NCBI GenBank assembly: GCA_903929035.1
Contig: CAIYTF010000057.1
Location: forward strand, 1 to 48,709
DNA from: an uncultured Ignavibacteriales bacterium
Lineage (GTDB): Bacteria > Bacteroidota > Ignavibacteria > Ignavibacteriales > Ignavibacteriaceae
Reading direction: 5' to 3'
DNA length: 48,709 bases
Positions 20,601 through 28,477 of the stretch are shown here, piece by piece (the stretch's first letter is position 1; the number at the start of each line of letters is the position of its first letter). The notes beneath the pieces are model-generated. The model was not told where the DNA came from, ran no database searches, and saw only the letters and a program-made list of their open reading frames with translations. The translations under genes were made by a program, and so were the position numbers.

Positions 20601-21881
20601 AACGTAAATGCGAACTCGGTGCTTGCCGAGGATTTAAATGGTGACGGCAAGATCGAGATTGGGATTCCCGATAATTCGGGCATTAACTTTTTTCGGTTTT
20701 CATCAGATACTTTACAGATTGTGCCCTCAGATGTTTCAGGCTATAGTATAGATCCTTTGTCGGTACAGCTCAAATGGCGCGGTAATTCAGCAAATTATTA
20801 TATTTACAGGTCCACGGATAGTTTAAACTATAGCTTAATAGATTCAACGGTTTTTACGACAATTAAAAACAACACTATAGTTCTTGGTAAATCGTACTAC
20901 TACAAAATAGCTATACACTCTACGATTGGAACGGAATTATTCTCAGCTCCATTTAAGGTTTTTCATCATAGACCTGCCTCGCTAAAAAAATATTTTGTTA
21001 CTTCACAGAATCGATCTATCAGACTTGAGTTTAGCGAACAGATTACCACATCTATAGATAATCTTACAAATTTTCACTTGAGTGATTCTTTGGGCGCGGT
21101 TTATTACCCAACATCAATTTCACCTGCATCTCAATATGCATATCAAGTTACTTTTAATTCCGCTTTGAAAACCGGAAGTTACAAATTATATATTACAGGA
21201 ATGAAAGACTATTATTTGTCACCAATAAAGGCTGATTCGGTTTCGGTTTCCTTTACGGACAGTGTATTGCAAAAAGAATTTTATATAGAAAAATTTAGCA
21301 TCGTCAATCCATATCTAATTAGTTTAAAAATGAATTTACCCATAGACAGTGCTTCATTTCTCAATACCGCGAACTATAAATTTACTCCCGTAAATGCTGT
21401 TAGCACCATTGTTTTCGATAAAAATGACCCTGCAACGGTTTTTCTATCACTCAAAGGAGGCAAACCGGTTGGATCAGTTGGAATAGAGTATGTGATGCAG
21501 GTAAATTCAGTATATTCATCTCTTTCAACGGGAAAAATTGCTATCAAAAGCGGTGCAGGCAGTGTTTTGCAGCTTTCAACTTTCGCCTCAGGTGTAGAAG
21601 CGGTGTATGTATATCCAAATCCAGTAAGGGGTAACAGCGGTGCGGCTAAGATGACTTTTGCAAATTTGCCAAAACACGCGGAGATAATTATTTTCTCCCT
21701 GCAAGGGAAAAAGATGAAGACTTTAGTTGAACAAGACGGCAATGGTGGACTTTCTTGGGATATTTTGGATGAAAGCGGTCATAAATTATCCTCCGGAATT
21801 TACCTATATTTAGTGCGTCAATTAGATGGAAATAATGAAGAAATTAATACAAAACTTGAAAAATTTACGGTGATCCGATGA
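17640..21881 (+). CDS. Secreted S8 (subtilisin-like) peptidase with VCBS/FG-GAP repeats and T9SS sorting domain
   Basis: A large exported serine protease of 1413 residues. The start is ATG 17640, which gives a signal peptide ('TIVFLLLVCSITFGQ'); an in-frame GTG at 17535 would bury it. The subtilase triad is Asp155 ('IVDTGIDYTHPDL'), His236 ('SHGTSVAG') and Ser390 ('SGTSASAPFVSAA'). A middle beta-rich part follows. About six FG-GAP-like units come next, each with a D-x-[ND]-x-[ND]G-type loop ('DFNGNGKIDIA', 'DFNGDGYPDIAVL', 'DVDSDGADELVLS', 'DLNGDGKIEIGI'). After fibronectin- and Ig-like parts, the C-terminus is a type A type IX secretion sorting domain ('VYVYPNPVRG ... SSGIYLYLV'). It is probably cleaved and attached at the cell surface or released. 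Its stop overlaps pgsA by four bases. Confidence 0.93.
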   Translation: MLCIINKTIVFLLLVCSITFGQKVYFVKFAESVSVEQIKQAFIAKKVVNLPVKKSFAASDSLQFRGLGQKFKISDSRVSRIYKIILPEDISPAQFQSALNTALPIEYAEPAHTYKTDGSFNDSLLSQQWALNKMDAFSAWNLTQGSDTVLVGIVDTGIDYTHPDLRNKIFMNQGEIGLDANNRDKSSNGIDDDGNGFIDDYMGWDFTNRVGFPFDSTGGDYLNWDNNPFDDNSYSHGTSVAGIIGAEANNSIGIAGVAPGVRLLNCRAFDPEGYGNEEDVASAILYAASMGAKVINMSFGDNSFSYVLRDVIRYAYSKNIVLVASSGNDGSDLPHYPSGYSEVISVGNSTNEDYVSSNSSYGSTLDLIAPGTNILTTFRGNQYYEFSGTSASAPFVSAAASLILSKGNFSNEEVKQIIKSTCDENGASGWDIHSGSGRLNVGRALRVLAPAIIKFNYPFQDFSTSSDTVQISGTILSAYFRNYSIYYGIGYSPENWMPILTDQKSQLENGSLGTLSISHLPDTIVTFRIVVEQSNGTVLEERINIHKVTKKPDLYLISSLPAMYGNKPTIVSAIYSTQSGIGKMYYRELGTREFSVISMDGISMNTSFVQNAHYGFIPASIAKPNTAYEIYYEFENLAGLKTKLFDTYGNYFLSTTPKAVYSLPTETLPYSLPRGLLFGNTANLTGNNSKELLLNKLFDYTTTYIYSLNNNSLLLKDSIAERIPKDVGDFNGNGKIDIAANWGRNLYILEQDSIHSTKFVEKYKKENSTSWPVMVNDLSNDGKMEALVITDDSTISVFHVNSDLSLDSLGYSRNFIPISGRGVFNYPKAVLTDVNKDSKNELFLADTYGNVLCYNVNPDNSLTPDTVKTFSKDFYSSTSSIAAGDFNGDGYPDIAVLLHSIDQYDIAKYYLLAVVTFVHSQPEIIFSKVFIDPAAEFDNFTRKTYNSIKFVDVDSDGADELVLSAFPFAYILKYNPLNGNNVIYYKENVNANSVLAEDLNGDGKIEIGIPDNSGINFFRFSSDTLQIVPSDVSGYSIDPLSVQLKWRGNSANYYIYRSTDSLNYSLIDSTVFTTIKNNTIVLGKSYYYKIAIHSTIGTELFSAPFKVFHHRPASLKKYFVTSQNRSIRLEFSEQITTSIDNLTNFHLSDSLGAVYYPTSISPASQYAYQVTFNSALKTGSYKLYITGMKDYYLSPIKADSVSVSFTDSVLQKEFYIEKFSIVNPYLISLKMNLPIDSASFLNTANYKFTPVNAVSTIVFDKNDPATVFLSLKGGKPVGSVGIEYVMQVNSVYSSLSTGKIAIKSGAGSVLQLSTFASGVEAVYVYPNPVRGNSGAAKMTFANLPKHAEIIIFSLQGKKMKTLVEQDGNGGLSWDILDESGHKLSSGIYLYLVRQLDGNNEEINTKLEKFTVIR

Positions 21882-22438
21882 AGCTTGGCAGATTTAATAC
21901 AATTTCAAACTATATAAGTTTACTTAGAGTTTTCTTGGCAATTCCTTTTTGGTTTTTGTTAAATACTGACTCACGATCACCAAACTATGTTGCTGCTTTG
22001 CTCGCGCTGTTTGCTGTTGTAACCGATTTAACTGACGGTTATCTTGCCCGCAAGTTCAACCAAGTAACTGAATGGGGCAAAATACTCGACCCTCTGGCTG
22101 ACAAAGTCTGCATTGCTGTTATTGTTACACAATTGTACTTGCATAATGCTATTATACCGGCATTATTTTGGATAGTCATTCTGAGAGACCTGCTCATTGT
22201 TGCTGCCTCCCTGCTTCTTTCAAGCAAAATCAATAAATTTTTACCTTCAAATTACTTAGGCAAAATTACGGTTTTGGTGATTTGTTTTTATTTGCTTTTT
22301 ATTATGCTGAATTTGCAACATTCTTATTCTCAAGTAGATTACTATTTTTCATCTGCAAGTTTGGGGATGATAGTTATTTCAATAATAGGGTACGCGATAC
22401 GAGCTAAAGAATTTATAACAGGTAATAATAACAAATGA
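21878..22438 (+). CDS. pgsA: CDP-alcohol phosphatidyltransferase, probable phosphatidylglycerophosphate synthase
   Basis: An integral membrane enzyme of 186 residues. The CDP-alcohol phosphotransferase motif D-x2-DG-x2-AR-x8-G-x3-D-x3-D is intact ('DLTDGYLARKF', then 'GKILDPLADK'). 'NYISLLRVFLAIPFW' at the N-terminus is typical of PgsA, which joins glycerol-3-phosphate to CDP-diacylglycerol for phosphatidylglycerol synthesis. Four to five membrane segments are visible. It overlaps the subtilase gene by four bases and ftsY by four bases (ATGA both times). A cardiolipin synthase of the same family is the main alternative. Confidence 0.9.
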   Translation: MKLGRFNTISNYISLLRVFLAIPFWFLLNTDSRSPNYVAALLALFAVVTDLTDGYLARKFNQVTEWGKILDPLADKVCIAVIVTQLYLHNAIIPALFWIVILRDLLIVAASLLLSSKINKFLPSNYLGKITVLVICFYLLFIMLNLQHSYSQVDYYFSSASLGMIVISIIGYAIRAKEFITGNNNK

Positions 22439-23373
22439 AATTATTTAAAAATGTTAATTTTGATAAACTAAAAGAAAGTTTATCAAAAACCAGAGATAAA
22501 ATAGTTAACCGAATCACTGAAACTATCAGCGGAAAAGTTAAAATTGATTCAGAAATATTAGATGAAATTGAAGAAATTCTACTAACTTCAGACATTGGGT
22601 TCGACACCTCCTATCAAATCATCGAGGATGTAAAAAAACGTTTAACAGGTGAAAAAGATAGGGGGGAAGCGGCTATTATGAATATTGTTAAAGATGTTAT
22701 CTACGATCTTCTCATTTCAGGCGGTTCCAGAGATGAATATCAGCCCGCGATTGAAACTAAGAAACCATTTGTCATTTTAGTAATCGGCATCAATGGAGTA
22801 GGGAAAACAACCACTATTGGGAAGCTCGCCCATAATTTCAAATCTTCAGGATTAAAAGTGATTATTGGGGCGGGAGATACATTTCGTGTTGCAGCTAATG
22901 AGCAGTTAGAGGTTTGGGCACAAAGAGCGGGAGTGGAAATTGTCAAAAAAGATAAGGGCAGCGATCCATCTTCAGTTGCTTATGAAACAGTTCAAACAGC
23001 AGTTAAAGGTAATTATGATGTCGTAATTATTGATACTGCCGGCAGATTGCACACGAAACACAATTTAATGGAAGAGTTAAAGAAAATTAACCGTGTTATT
23101 CAAAAAGTTGTACCTAACGCGCCTCACGAAACTTTTCTTGTGTTGGATGGAGCCACGGGTCAAAACGCGGTCGCGCAGGCTCAAGAATTTTCTAGTTCAG
23201 TTCCAATCACGGGATTAGTTATTACTAAATTAGACGGCACTGCAAAGGGCGGGGCGGTTATTCAAATATGCGCCAAACAAAAACAACCGGTTAGATTTAT
23301 AGGCGTGGGAGAAGATATTCAAGATTTGCAGACTTTCTCGCCGCGTGAATTTGTCAACGCGCTGTTTGATTAA
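22435..23373 (+). CDS. ftsY: Signal recognition particle receptor FtsY
   Basis: An SRP-receptor GTPase of 312 residues that docks ribosome-SRP complexes at the membrane. Only the N and G domains are present; the long acidic A domain of E. coli FtsY is missing, as in many bacteria. The P-loop 'GINGVGKTTTIGKLA', 'GAGDTFRVAANEQLEVW', 'DTAGRLHTKHNLMEELKKI' and 'TKLDGTAKGG' are all intact. It overlaps pgsA by four bases, and 15 bases separate it from the end of the convergent minus-strand gene. Confidence 0.97.
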   Translation: MKLFKNVNFDKLKESLSKTRDKIVNRITETISGKVKIDSEILDEIEEILLTSDIGFDTSYQIIEDVKKRLTGEKDRGEAAIMNIVKDVIYDLLISGGSRDEYQPAIETKKPFVILVIGINGVGKTTTIGKLAHNFKSSGLKVIIGAGDTFRVAANEQLEVWAQRAGVEIVKKDKGSDPSSVAYETVQTAVKGNYDVVIIDTAGRLHTKHNLMEELKKINRVIQKVVPNAPHETFLVLDGATGQNAVAQAQEFSSSVPITGLVITKLDGTAKGGAVIQICAKQKQPVRFIGVGEDIQDLQTFSPREFVNALFD

Positions 23374-23388
23374 TTTTCTTTTGAGTTC

Positions 23389-24117
23389 CTAAAAGCTGAC
23401 CTTGCAATTGGCAGTTAGAGAGTTAATGTTTTCCTGATAAAATGTAATCTCAAACTTCGATAAAACGTCTGTATTACTTCCCGTATCTTCACTGTTATTA
23501 TAAGCCTTGACACTTCGCACTGCATTAATAATACTAAACAGCCTGTTTAAGAGCATTCCGCCGACTACAAAACGAAGATTATTATTCGCGTGCTGCGATG
23601 CTACCCACATTGCGCGGTATTCCTTTCGCGCGGTTTCAGTACCCCAACTCCAATAATCATTATTTACATCATACAATTGATTATACTGCTGATTTGCTGC
23701 CTTTTCATTGTTATATTGAGTGATGTTACTGTAGTTGCCAATATTCGCGTAATAGTCGTCATTAAAATTTGTTCCTTTTGATCCGCCTTTTGAAATCGCG
23801 AAAGACTTGTAGCTTTCTTTCTGCCATTTAGCATAAGTGTTGATTCCAATGTAGCAGGCAAGAAAACCGGATTCTGCTATGGTAAAGTATTTCCCGCTCG
23901 TTGAAAATGTACCCGCGTAATATTCACCCATCCCTGGCAAAATTGCTGAAAGCAGAAGTGCAACACCTGAACTTTTTTTGGCTGCAGCATCTTTTTCAAC
24001 CGGCAATAAACTAACAGATTTATCTAACTCAAATTTAGACTGTTTTAATTCAAACAAACCTTGGGCTGAAATACAATTCGTCATAATAAAAACCAAAACA
24101 ATAAACACGGCTCTCAT
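23389..24117 (-). CDS. Exported DUF5683-like protein of unknown function
   Basis: A 242-residue protein with an N-terminal signal peptide ('MRAVFIVLVFIMTNCISAQG'). The central region 'VALLLSAILPGMGEYYAGTF' through 'ESGFLACYIGINTYAKWQKE' resembles the DUF5683 family of Bacteroidota cell-envelope proteins (small hydrophobic segments after a 'LPG-G-Y' motif). The middle is rich in Asn, Tyr and Gln. It follows mtaB after 24 bases and is probably co-transcribed with it. Its molecular function is not known. Assignment to DUF5683 is by eye only. Confidence 0.8.
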   Translation of the reverse strand: MRAVFIVLVFIMTNCISAQGLFELKQSKFELDKSVSLLPVEKDAAAKKSSGVALLLSAILPGMGEYYAGTFSTSGKYFTIAESGFLACYIGINTYAKWQKESYKSFAISKGGSKGTNFNDDYYANIGNYSNITQYNNEKAANQQYNQLYDVNNDYWSWGTETARKEYRAMWVASQHANNNLRFVVGGMLLNRLFSIINAVRSVKAYNNSEDTGSNTDVLSKFEITFYQENINSLTANCKVSF

Positions 24118-24141
24118 AGATTCCTCAAATAAATAACTATA

Positions 24142-25446
24142 CTAAATAACATCGGTGCAGCAATGTGTTAAGCAACTCTCTGTTATTTTTACTTTGTGCA
24201 TTGAATTGACACGTAAACTATCATAGTTCGAGTGTACACGAATATAATTAGAGGTAAATCCTTTCATTATGCCGTCAGAGTTTTCTTTCTCATAAAGCGG
24301 CTCAACAACTGCTCCAACTTGAGACTTGTAAAACTCCGCGCGTTTTTTTTCACTCAATACCCGTAAAATACGATTTCGTTCTTTCCTATCAAAGATATCA
24401 ACTTTATCCGGCAAAATAAATGCCTTTGTATTTGGTCTTTCTGAATATGTAAAAACGTGCAAATAAGATACATCAATAGCTTGTAAAAATTCATAAGTTG
24501 TTACAAAATCTTCTTCACTTTCGCCCGGGAAACCTGCTATAACATCAACCCCGATACCCGCTTCAGGTATCTCCAACTTAATTTTATTAATCAATTTTTT
24601 ATAGAACTCCGCGGTATATCGTCTCTGCATTAATTTCAAAATTTTGGCACTGCCGCTTTGCAAAGGAATATGGAAATGTTTACATATTTTATTCGATGTT
24701 TTTGCTAACTGTAAAATTTCATCTGTAAGCAAATTTGGTTCAATTGAACTGATTCGAAGTCTAAAATCTCCTTCAACAGCAATTAATTTCAAAAGTAGTG
24801 AATAAAAATCTTCACTTTCATAAAGGTATTCACCCACGTTGACACCTGTCAATATTATTTCTTTGAATCCCGCTAAAAGTAGAATTTGTAAATTCTCAAC
24901 AGCTTTTGCAGGTTCAATACTCCTACTGCCGCCCCGCGCGAGCGGAATAGTGCAAAATGAACACTTGTAATCACAGCCGTCCTGTATCTTCAAAAATGCT
25001 CTGGTGCGTGAATCAGATTCCGAGGAATAGGCGAAATGAAATTCTTTTTTCATCTCATCAGCTGGCGAAACGAAAATACAGGAATGTTCTCGTTTTTCAA
25101 AAGACTCGATAAGAGAAAATAGTCGGAATTTTTCGTTACTTCCGAGAACCGCATCCACCCCGGGTATCTTCACAATTTCATCCGGAGAAAGCTGCGCGTA
25201 ACAACCCGTTACTATAATATACGCTCCCGGATTAGCTTTTAAAGCCCGCCTGACTACCTGCCGGCATTCCTTTTCAGCGTTTACTGTTACAGTGCAGCTA
25301 TTTATTACATATACATCTGCCGTTTTATCAAATTCAATTATATCAAAACCATTCTCTGAAAAAGCCTTTCCTAGTAAAGATGTTTCTGAATAATTGAGTT
25401 TACAACCGAGTGTATAGAATGCTGCTGTTTTTTTCGCGGTAATCAT
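24142..25446 (-). CDS. mtaB: tRNA (N6-threonylcarbamoyladenosine-C2)-methylthiotransferase MtaB
   Basis: A radical-SAM methylthiotransferase of 434 residues that adds a methylthio group to t6A37 of tRNAs reading ANN codons. The N-terminal UPF0004 domain carries three cluster cysteines ('TLGCKLN', 'NSCTVTV', 'VTGCYAQ'). The radical-SAM CxxxCxxC is in 'DGCDYKCSFCTIP'. A C-terminal TRAM-like domain follows ('EPLYEKENSDGIMKGFTSNY'). The pattern fits MtaB better than MiaB or RimO. Its start codon lies only ten bases from the inverted repeat of an IS66-type remnant, so promoter and ribosome-binding sequences probably lie in or beyond that element. The downstream gene is a DUF5683-like protein. Confidence 0.94.
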   Translation of the reverse strand: MITAKKTAAFYTLGCKLNYSETSLLGKAFSENGFDIIEFDKTADVYVINSCTVTVNAEKECRQVVRRALKANPGAYIIVTGCYAQLSPDEIVKIPGVDAVLGSNEKFRLFSLIESFEKREHSCIFVSPADEMKKEFHFAYSSESDSRTRAFLKIQDGCDYKCSFCTIPLARGGSRSIEPAKAVENLQILLLAGFKEIILTGVNVGEYLYESEDFYSLLLKLIAVEGDFRLRISSIEPNLLTDEILQLAKTSNKICKHFHIPLQSGSAKILKLMQRRYTAEFYKKLINKIKLEIPEAGIGVDVIAGFPGESEEDFVTTYEFLQAIDVSYLHVFTYSERPNTKAFILPDKVDIFDRKERNRILRVLSEKKRAEFYKSQVGAVVEPLYEKENSDGIMKGFTSNYIRVHSNYDSLRVNSMHKVKITESCLTHCCTDVI

Positions 25447-25455
25447 TGTAAATAC

Positions 25456-25675
25456 GTAACTGTTTAGGTCGTATTAGAGAAATCAAATTTTGGAAATGCC
25501 GATTTTTTTCTTCAATAGCATCACTTGACGGCGGTTTGCTGATATTTCCTGAATAGACCTTTAAGCGTGTTTCTATTTCATTTATCTTTTCTAACAGCAG
25601 CTTATTTTGCTCTTTTAGCTCTATATTTTCAGAGGATAATTCTTCTATTATCCTTTTCTTTTCCGTGATGTTCAA
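25456..25675 (-). pseudogene. IS66 transposase (TnpC) N-terminal fragment
   Basis: The frame starts at ATG 25675 with a leucine-zipper-like coiled coil and then 'LKVYSGNISKPPSSD', close to the 'NSSKPPSSD' signature at the N-terminus of IS66 TnpC transposases. Similarity stops soon after residue 50; the rest of the frame reads through the other inverted repeat into mtaB and is not transposase. The catalytic DDE core is absent, so it is non-functional. Full-length proteins of this family are about 450-550 residues. Confidence 0.8.
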
Positions 25676-25763
25676 TTCAATATTTTTTCATCTATTTCAA
25701 AAATACGAAATATTTTTATCTTGCAATCACTGTTGCTCGGTTTTTTTTAACCTAAACAGTTAC
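25456..25763 (-). mobile_element. 308-bp MITE-like, internally deleted IS66-family element
   Basis: Perfect 14-bp terminal inverted repeats bound the element: GTAACTGTTTAGGT at 25456-25469 and its reverse complement at 25750-25763. IS66-family ends characteristically start with GTAA. The interior encodes only the N-terminus of an IS66 TnpC-type transposase (25675 downward). No 8-bp target duplication is seen: the flanks are gtaaatac and cttttttc. The copy is therefore old, recombined or a chimera. It cannot move on its own but might be mobilised by a complete relative elsewhere. Confidence 0.8.
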
Positions 25764-25916
25764 CTTTTTTCGCTTAAATCACATTACGCGAGTCAGGCAA
25801 AAAAAAGCGACATTTGGGCTGTTTGGACTTCGCTCAACAACAGCTTCATTGGAATTTAGCTCATTTTGCTGCGATGGGAAAACCCTCAAAAATAGCATAT
25901 TTTCGATGGTTTTTAG

Positions 25917-25990
25917 TACCGCTGTCGGGATTTGAACCCAAGACCTCTAGATCCACAATCTAGCGCTCTAACCAGCTGAGCTACAACGGC
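25917..25990 (-). tRNA. tRNA-His (GUG), without encoded G-1 and with A73
   Basis: A complete cloverleaf: acceptor GCCGTTG pairing with CAGCGGT (G1:U72 and U5:G68 wobbles), D arm GCTC/GAGC, anticodon arm CTAGA-TTGTGGA-TCTAG with anticodon GTG, five-base variable loop, T arm TTGGG-TTCAAAT-CCCGA, discriminator A73. The CCA end is not encoded. Normal bacterial tRNA-His has G-1 paired with C73; here the base before position 1 is T and position 73 is A. It lies in the intergenic region between the IS66 remnant and rnr. Confidence 0.95.
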
Positions 25991-26005
25991 AAATATTATC
26001 AATTG

Positions 26006-26039
26006 TAAATATAAGAAAATTCGTTAAATAATCTTCAAA
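26006..26039 (-). promoter_or_regulatory. Possible Bacteroidota-type promoter of tRNA-His
   Basis: On the minus strand TTTG (26036-26039) and TATATTTA (26006-26013) are spaced by 22 bases and lie 15 bases before the tRNA 5' end. They resemble the TTTG / TAnnTTTG promoter of Bacteroidota, with the last base of the -7 box off consensus and a slightly long spacer. Confidence 0.4.
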
Positions 26040-26152
26040 TATTAACCAAAAATAAACTAAATTGCTTATAGTTTTGGTTATGTCCTGCAAAGTACAGGTT
26101 ACTGTTCATTGCTAATGAACTCCATTCAGAGTTTTAGTATAAGGACTCGTTC

Positions 26153-26232
26153 AGAAATAACATTAACACTTTCTCACGCGAAGGTTACATTTAGAAGATG
26201 CAAAGGTTATTTCTTTACAAGGACTAAGTAAC
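26153..26232 (+). repeat. Dispersed intergenic repeat 'ctcacgcgaag', copy 1
   Basis: About 80 bases that align with 30517-30612. The first 31 bases are identical (agaaataacattaacacttt, then ctcacgcgaag), followed by a similar 'gatgcaaaggttatttctttacaag' part. The copy here lacks about 15 bases present in the other. It lies in the leader region of rnr. Positions 26040-26152 and 26233-26296 hold nothing else that I recognise. Confidence 0.75.
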
Positions 26233-26296
26233 CTACATCAATTTTTCGCAGCCGTATAGCTCATTATCAAAGTTTAGTAAATTATGAGAAAATCTA

Positions 26297-28429
26297 ATGA
26301 AAAAAGAAATCATAGCGCATTTCAAAAAAAATCCAGGTACCGGTTTAAAGTCAAAGAAGCTGGCTCATCTTCTCAATATCACCGAAGAGCACGATTATGA
26401 ATCATTAAAAGCACAACTTCACAGCCTCGTGGAGGAGGGCGTATTAATTCGAGATGGTAAACGATATTTAATGTTCACACCTGCATTAAATTCATCTGTT
26501 GTAGGAACATTGAAGATAGCACGTGAAGGCTATGGCTTTGTAATCCCAGATTCTAAAAAAATGACGGATATATTTATTCCGGAAAGGAATTTGCATTCTG
26601 CAATGACCGGCGACCGTGTTGAGGTTGCAATCAGCAAAAGTCAAAAACGTAAAGCTAAGAATCTTGAAGGCGAAGTTGTTAAAATTGTCAAACGGAAGAT
26701 AGAGGTATTAGTCGGAGTATTACGCCAAACAAAGAGCGGATGGACTCTTATTCCCGACCGCAGGGAGATTACTAATAAAATAATTATTTCTGAAGAACAT
26801 CTTGGTGGTTGTGCAGATGGCGACAGAGTTATTGTTGGCGAATTAACCTGGGAAGCTTCTATATCGGGATTCTCAGGAGTGGTTTTGAAGAGCGCGGGAG
26901 CAGGGATGACTCTTGAAGATGAATATATGACAATTTTTAGCGAATACGGATTGAATCCTAATTTCCCTGCGGAAGTTGTGAGTGAAGCTGATTCGGTAAA
27001 GATTGTCATTAATGAAAATGAACTGAATAACCGTGAAGATTTTCGAAACGAAGTGGTAGTAACCATTGATCCCGTGGATGCCAAAGATTTTGATGATGCG
27101 CTTTCCATAAAGAAAATGGAGTCCGGTAATTATGAAATAGGCATTCATATTGCCGATGTTTCACACTATGTTACCCCCGGGAGTGCTTTGGATACGGAAG
27201 CGGATAAACGCGGCAATAGTGTTTATCTATGCGGGAAAGTGGTGCCGATGTTGCCGGAAGTTTTATCTAATGGCATTTGTTCTCTGAAACCAAATGAAGA
27301 CAGGTTAACCTATTCTTGTATTGTTGAAATGACTCCGCGTGGAAAACTTGTGGATTATCGTTTTTCAAAAACTATTATCAACAGCAAACGCCGCTATACT
27401 TATGCAGAAGTTCAGGAAATAATAAAAAGCAAGAAGGGGGATTATGCTGAACAAATTACTACACTAAATAAGATTGCTAGAATCCTCCGGAATAAGCGAA
27501 TGACCGCCGGCAGTATAAACTTCAAGTCGGCAGAAATAAAAATATTTTTAGATGAAAAGAACCAGCCGGTTAAGATTCAGCAAGAACATTCTGACGAGAG
27601 TCACGAACTTGTTGAGGAATTTATGTTAATGGCAAATAAACTAACAGCCGCGTTCATAAAAGAAAAATCATTGCATAAAGATGAAACAGCATCCATTTAT
27701 AGAATCCACGACAAGCCGGACCCTGAAAAACTCGCGAATTTTATTAACTTGTTAAAAACTTTAGATTATAAGAATTTACCGGCGGCGGATAAATTAAAGC
27801 CGAAAGATTTAAATCTGATTATCCAAACTGCAGAAGGAAAGCCTGAAGAAACCCTCATAAATGGTTTGGCAGTTCGTGCAATGGCGAAAGCAGTTTATTC
27901 CCCGCACAACATTGGTCATTATGGACTTGGCTTCAAATTCTATACACATTTTACTTCTCCAATTAGAAGATATTCCGATTTATTAGCACATCGTGTTCTT
28001 CACGCGGTGCAAAAGAAAGAACGAAAACTGCCCTATACATATTCTCAAATTGATGCTATATGTAATCGATTGACATTTACTGAACGTAATGCTATGGAAG
28101 CAGAACGCGCAACAGTGAAGATGAAGCAGGTTCAGTTTATGAAATCTTTTGTCGGCGAGGAATTTGAGGCTGTTATTTCCGGTGTAACAGGTTTTGGAAT
28201 TTTTGTTGAAGTCGCGGATTATCACTCCGAAGGACTTATAAGAATGTCCGATCTTGAAGATGACTACTATGTTTTTGATGAAAAAAAATATTCCTTAATC
28301 GGGAAGCGTCATAAACGTGCCTATCGTCTGGGTGATCCGGTTCGTGTGAAATTAGTGAGAGTCGATGAATTAAAACAGGTGCTTGATTTTGTATTGGCAG
28401 CACCGGCAAGCGAAGATGAACCGTTTTAG
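26297..28429 (+). CDS. rnr: Ribonuclease R
   Basis: A 3'-5' exoribonuclease of 710 residues that degrades structured RNA. An N-terminal winged-helix part (1-60) is followed by cold-shock-type RNA-binding domains (about 65-210) and the RNB catalytic domain, with the metal-binding aspartates in 'DPVDAKDFDDALS' (about 257-269). 'IHIADVSHYVTPGS', 'YRIHDKPDP' and 'HFTSPIRRYSDLLAHR' are typical. A C-terminal S1 domain starts near 620 ('FEAVISGVTGFGIFVEV'). It is slightly shorter than E. coli RNase R (813) and lacks its long basic tail. It has its own leader, which includes a dispersed repeat. Confidence 0.96.
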   Translation: MKKEIIAHFKKNPGTGLKSKKLAHLLNITEEHDYESLKAQLHSLVEEGVLIRDGKRYLMFTPALNSSVVGTLKIAREGYGFVIPDSKKMTDIFIPERNLHSAMTGDRVEVAISKSQKRKAKNLEGEVVKIVKRKIEVLVGVLRQTKSGWTLIPDRREITNKIIISEEHLGGCADGDRVIVGELTWEASISGFSGVVLKSAGAGMTLEDEYMTIFSEYGLNPNFPAEVVSEADSVKIVINENELNNREDFRNEVVVTIDPVDAKDFDDALSIKKMESGNYEIGIHIADVSHYVTPGSALDTEADKRGNSVYLCGKVVPMLPEVLSNGICSLKPNEDRLTYSCIVEMTPRGKLVDYRFSKTIINSKRRYTYAEVQEIIKSKKGDYAEQITTLNKIARILRNKRMTAGSINFKSAEIKIFLDEKNQPVKIQQEHSDESHELVEEFMLMANKLTAAFIKEKSLHKDETASIYRIHDKPDPEKLANFINLLKTLDYKNLPAADKLKPKDLNLIIQTAEGKPEETLINGLAVRAMAKAVYSPHNIGHYGLGFKFYTHFTSPIRRYSDLLAHRVLHAVQKKERKLPYTYSQIDAICNRLTFTERNAMEAERATVKMKQVQFMKSFVGEEFEAVISGVTGFGIFVEVADYHSEGLIRMSDLEDDYYVFDEKKYSLIGKRHKRAYRLGDPVRVKLVRVDELKQVLDFVLAAPASEDEPF

Positions 28430-28440
28430 CGAGTTTTCTT

Positions 28441-28469
28441 ATGAGATTCTTCATTTTGATGATTCTCAT
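28441..28469 (+). other. Imperfect hairpin between rnr and pgeF
   Basis: ATGAGATTCTTC and GATGATTCTCAT pair at 10 of 12 positions around a five-base loop. No T tract follows, so a rho-independent terminator is unlikely; it could be a processing or partial stop signal between the two genes. Confidence 0.35.
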
Positions 28470-28477
28470 TAGACAAT

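Noticed and set aside
25917-25990. tRNA pseudogene instead of a real tRNA-His
   Set aside because: All arms pair and the anticodon loop and T loop are canonical; only the acceptor end is atypical, so it is treated as a functional gene.
28441-28469. Rho-independent terminator after rnr
   Set aside because: The hairpin is imperfect and no T tract follows it; listed only as a hairpin.
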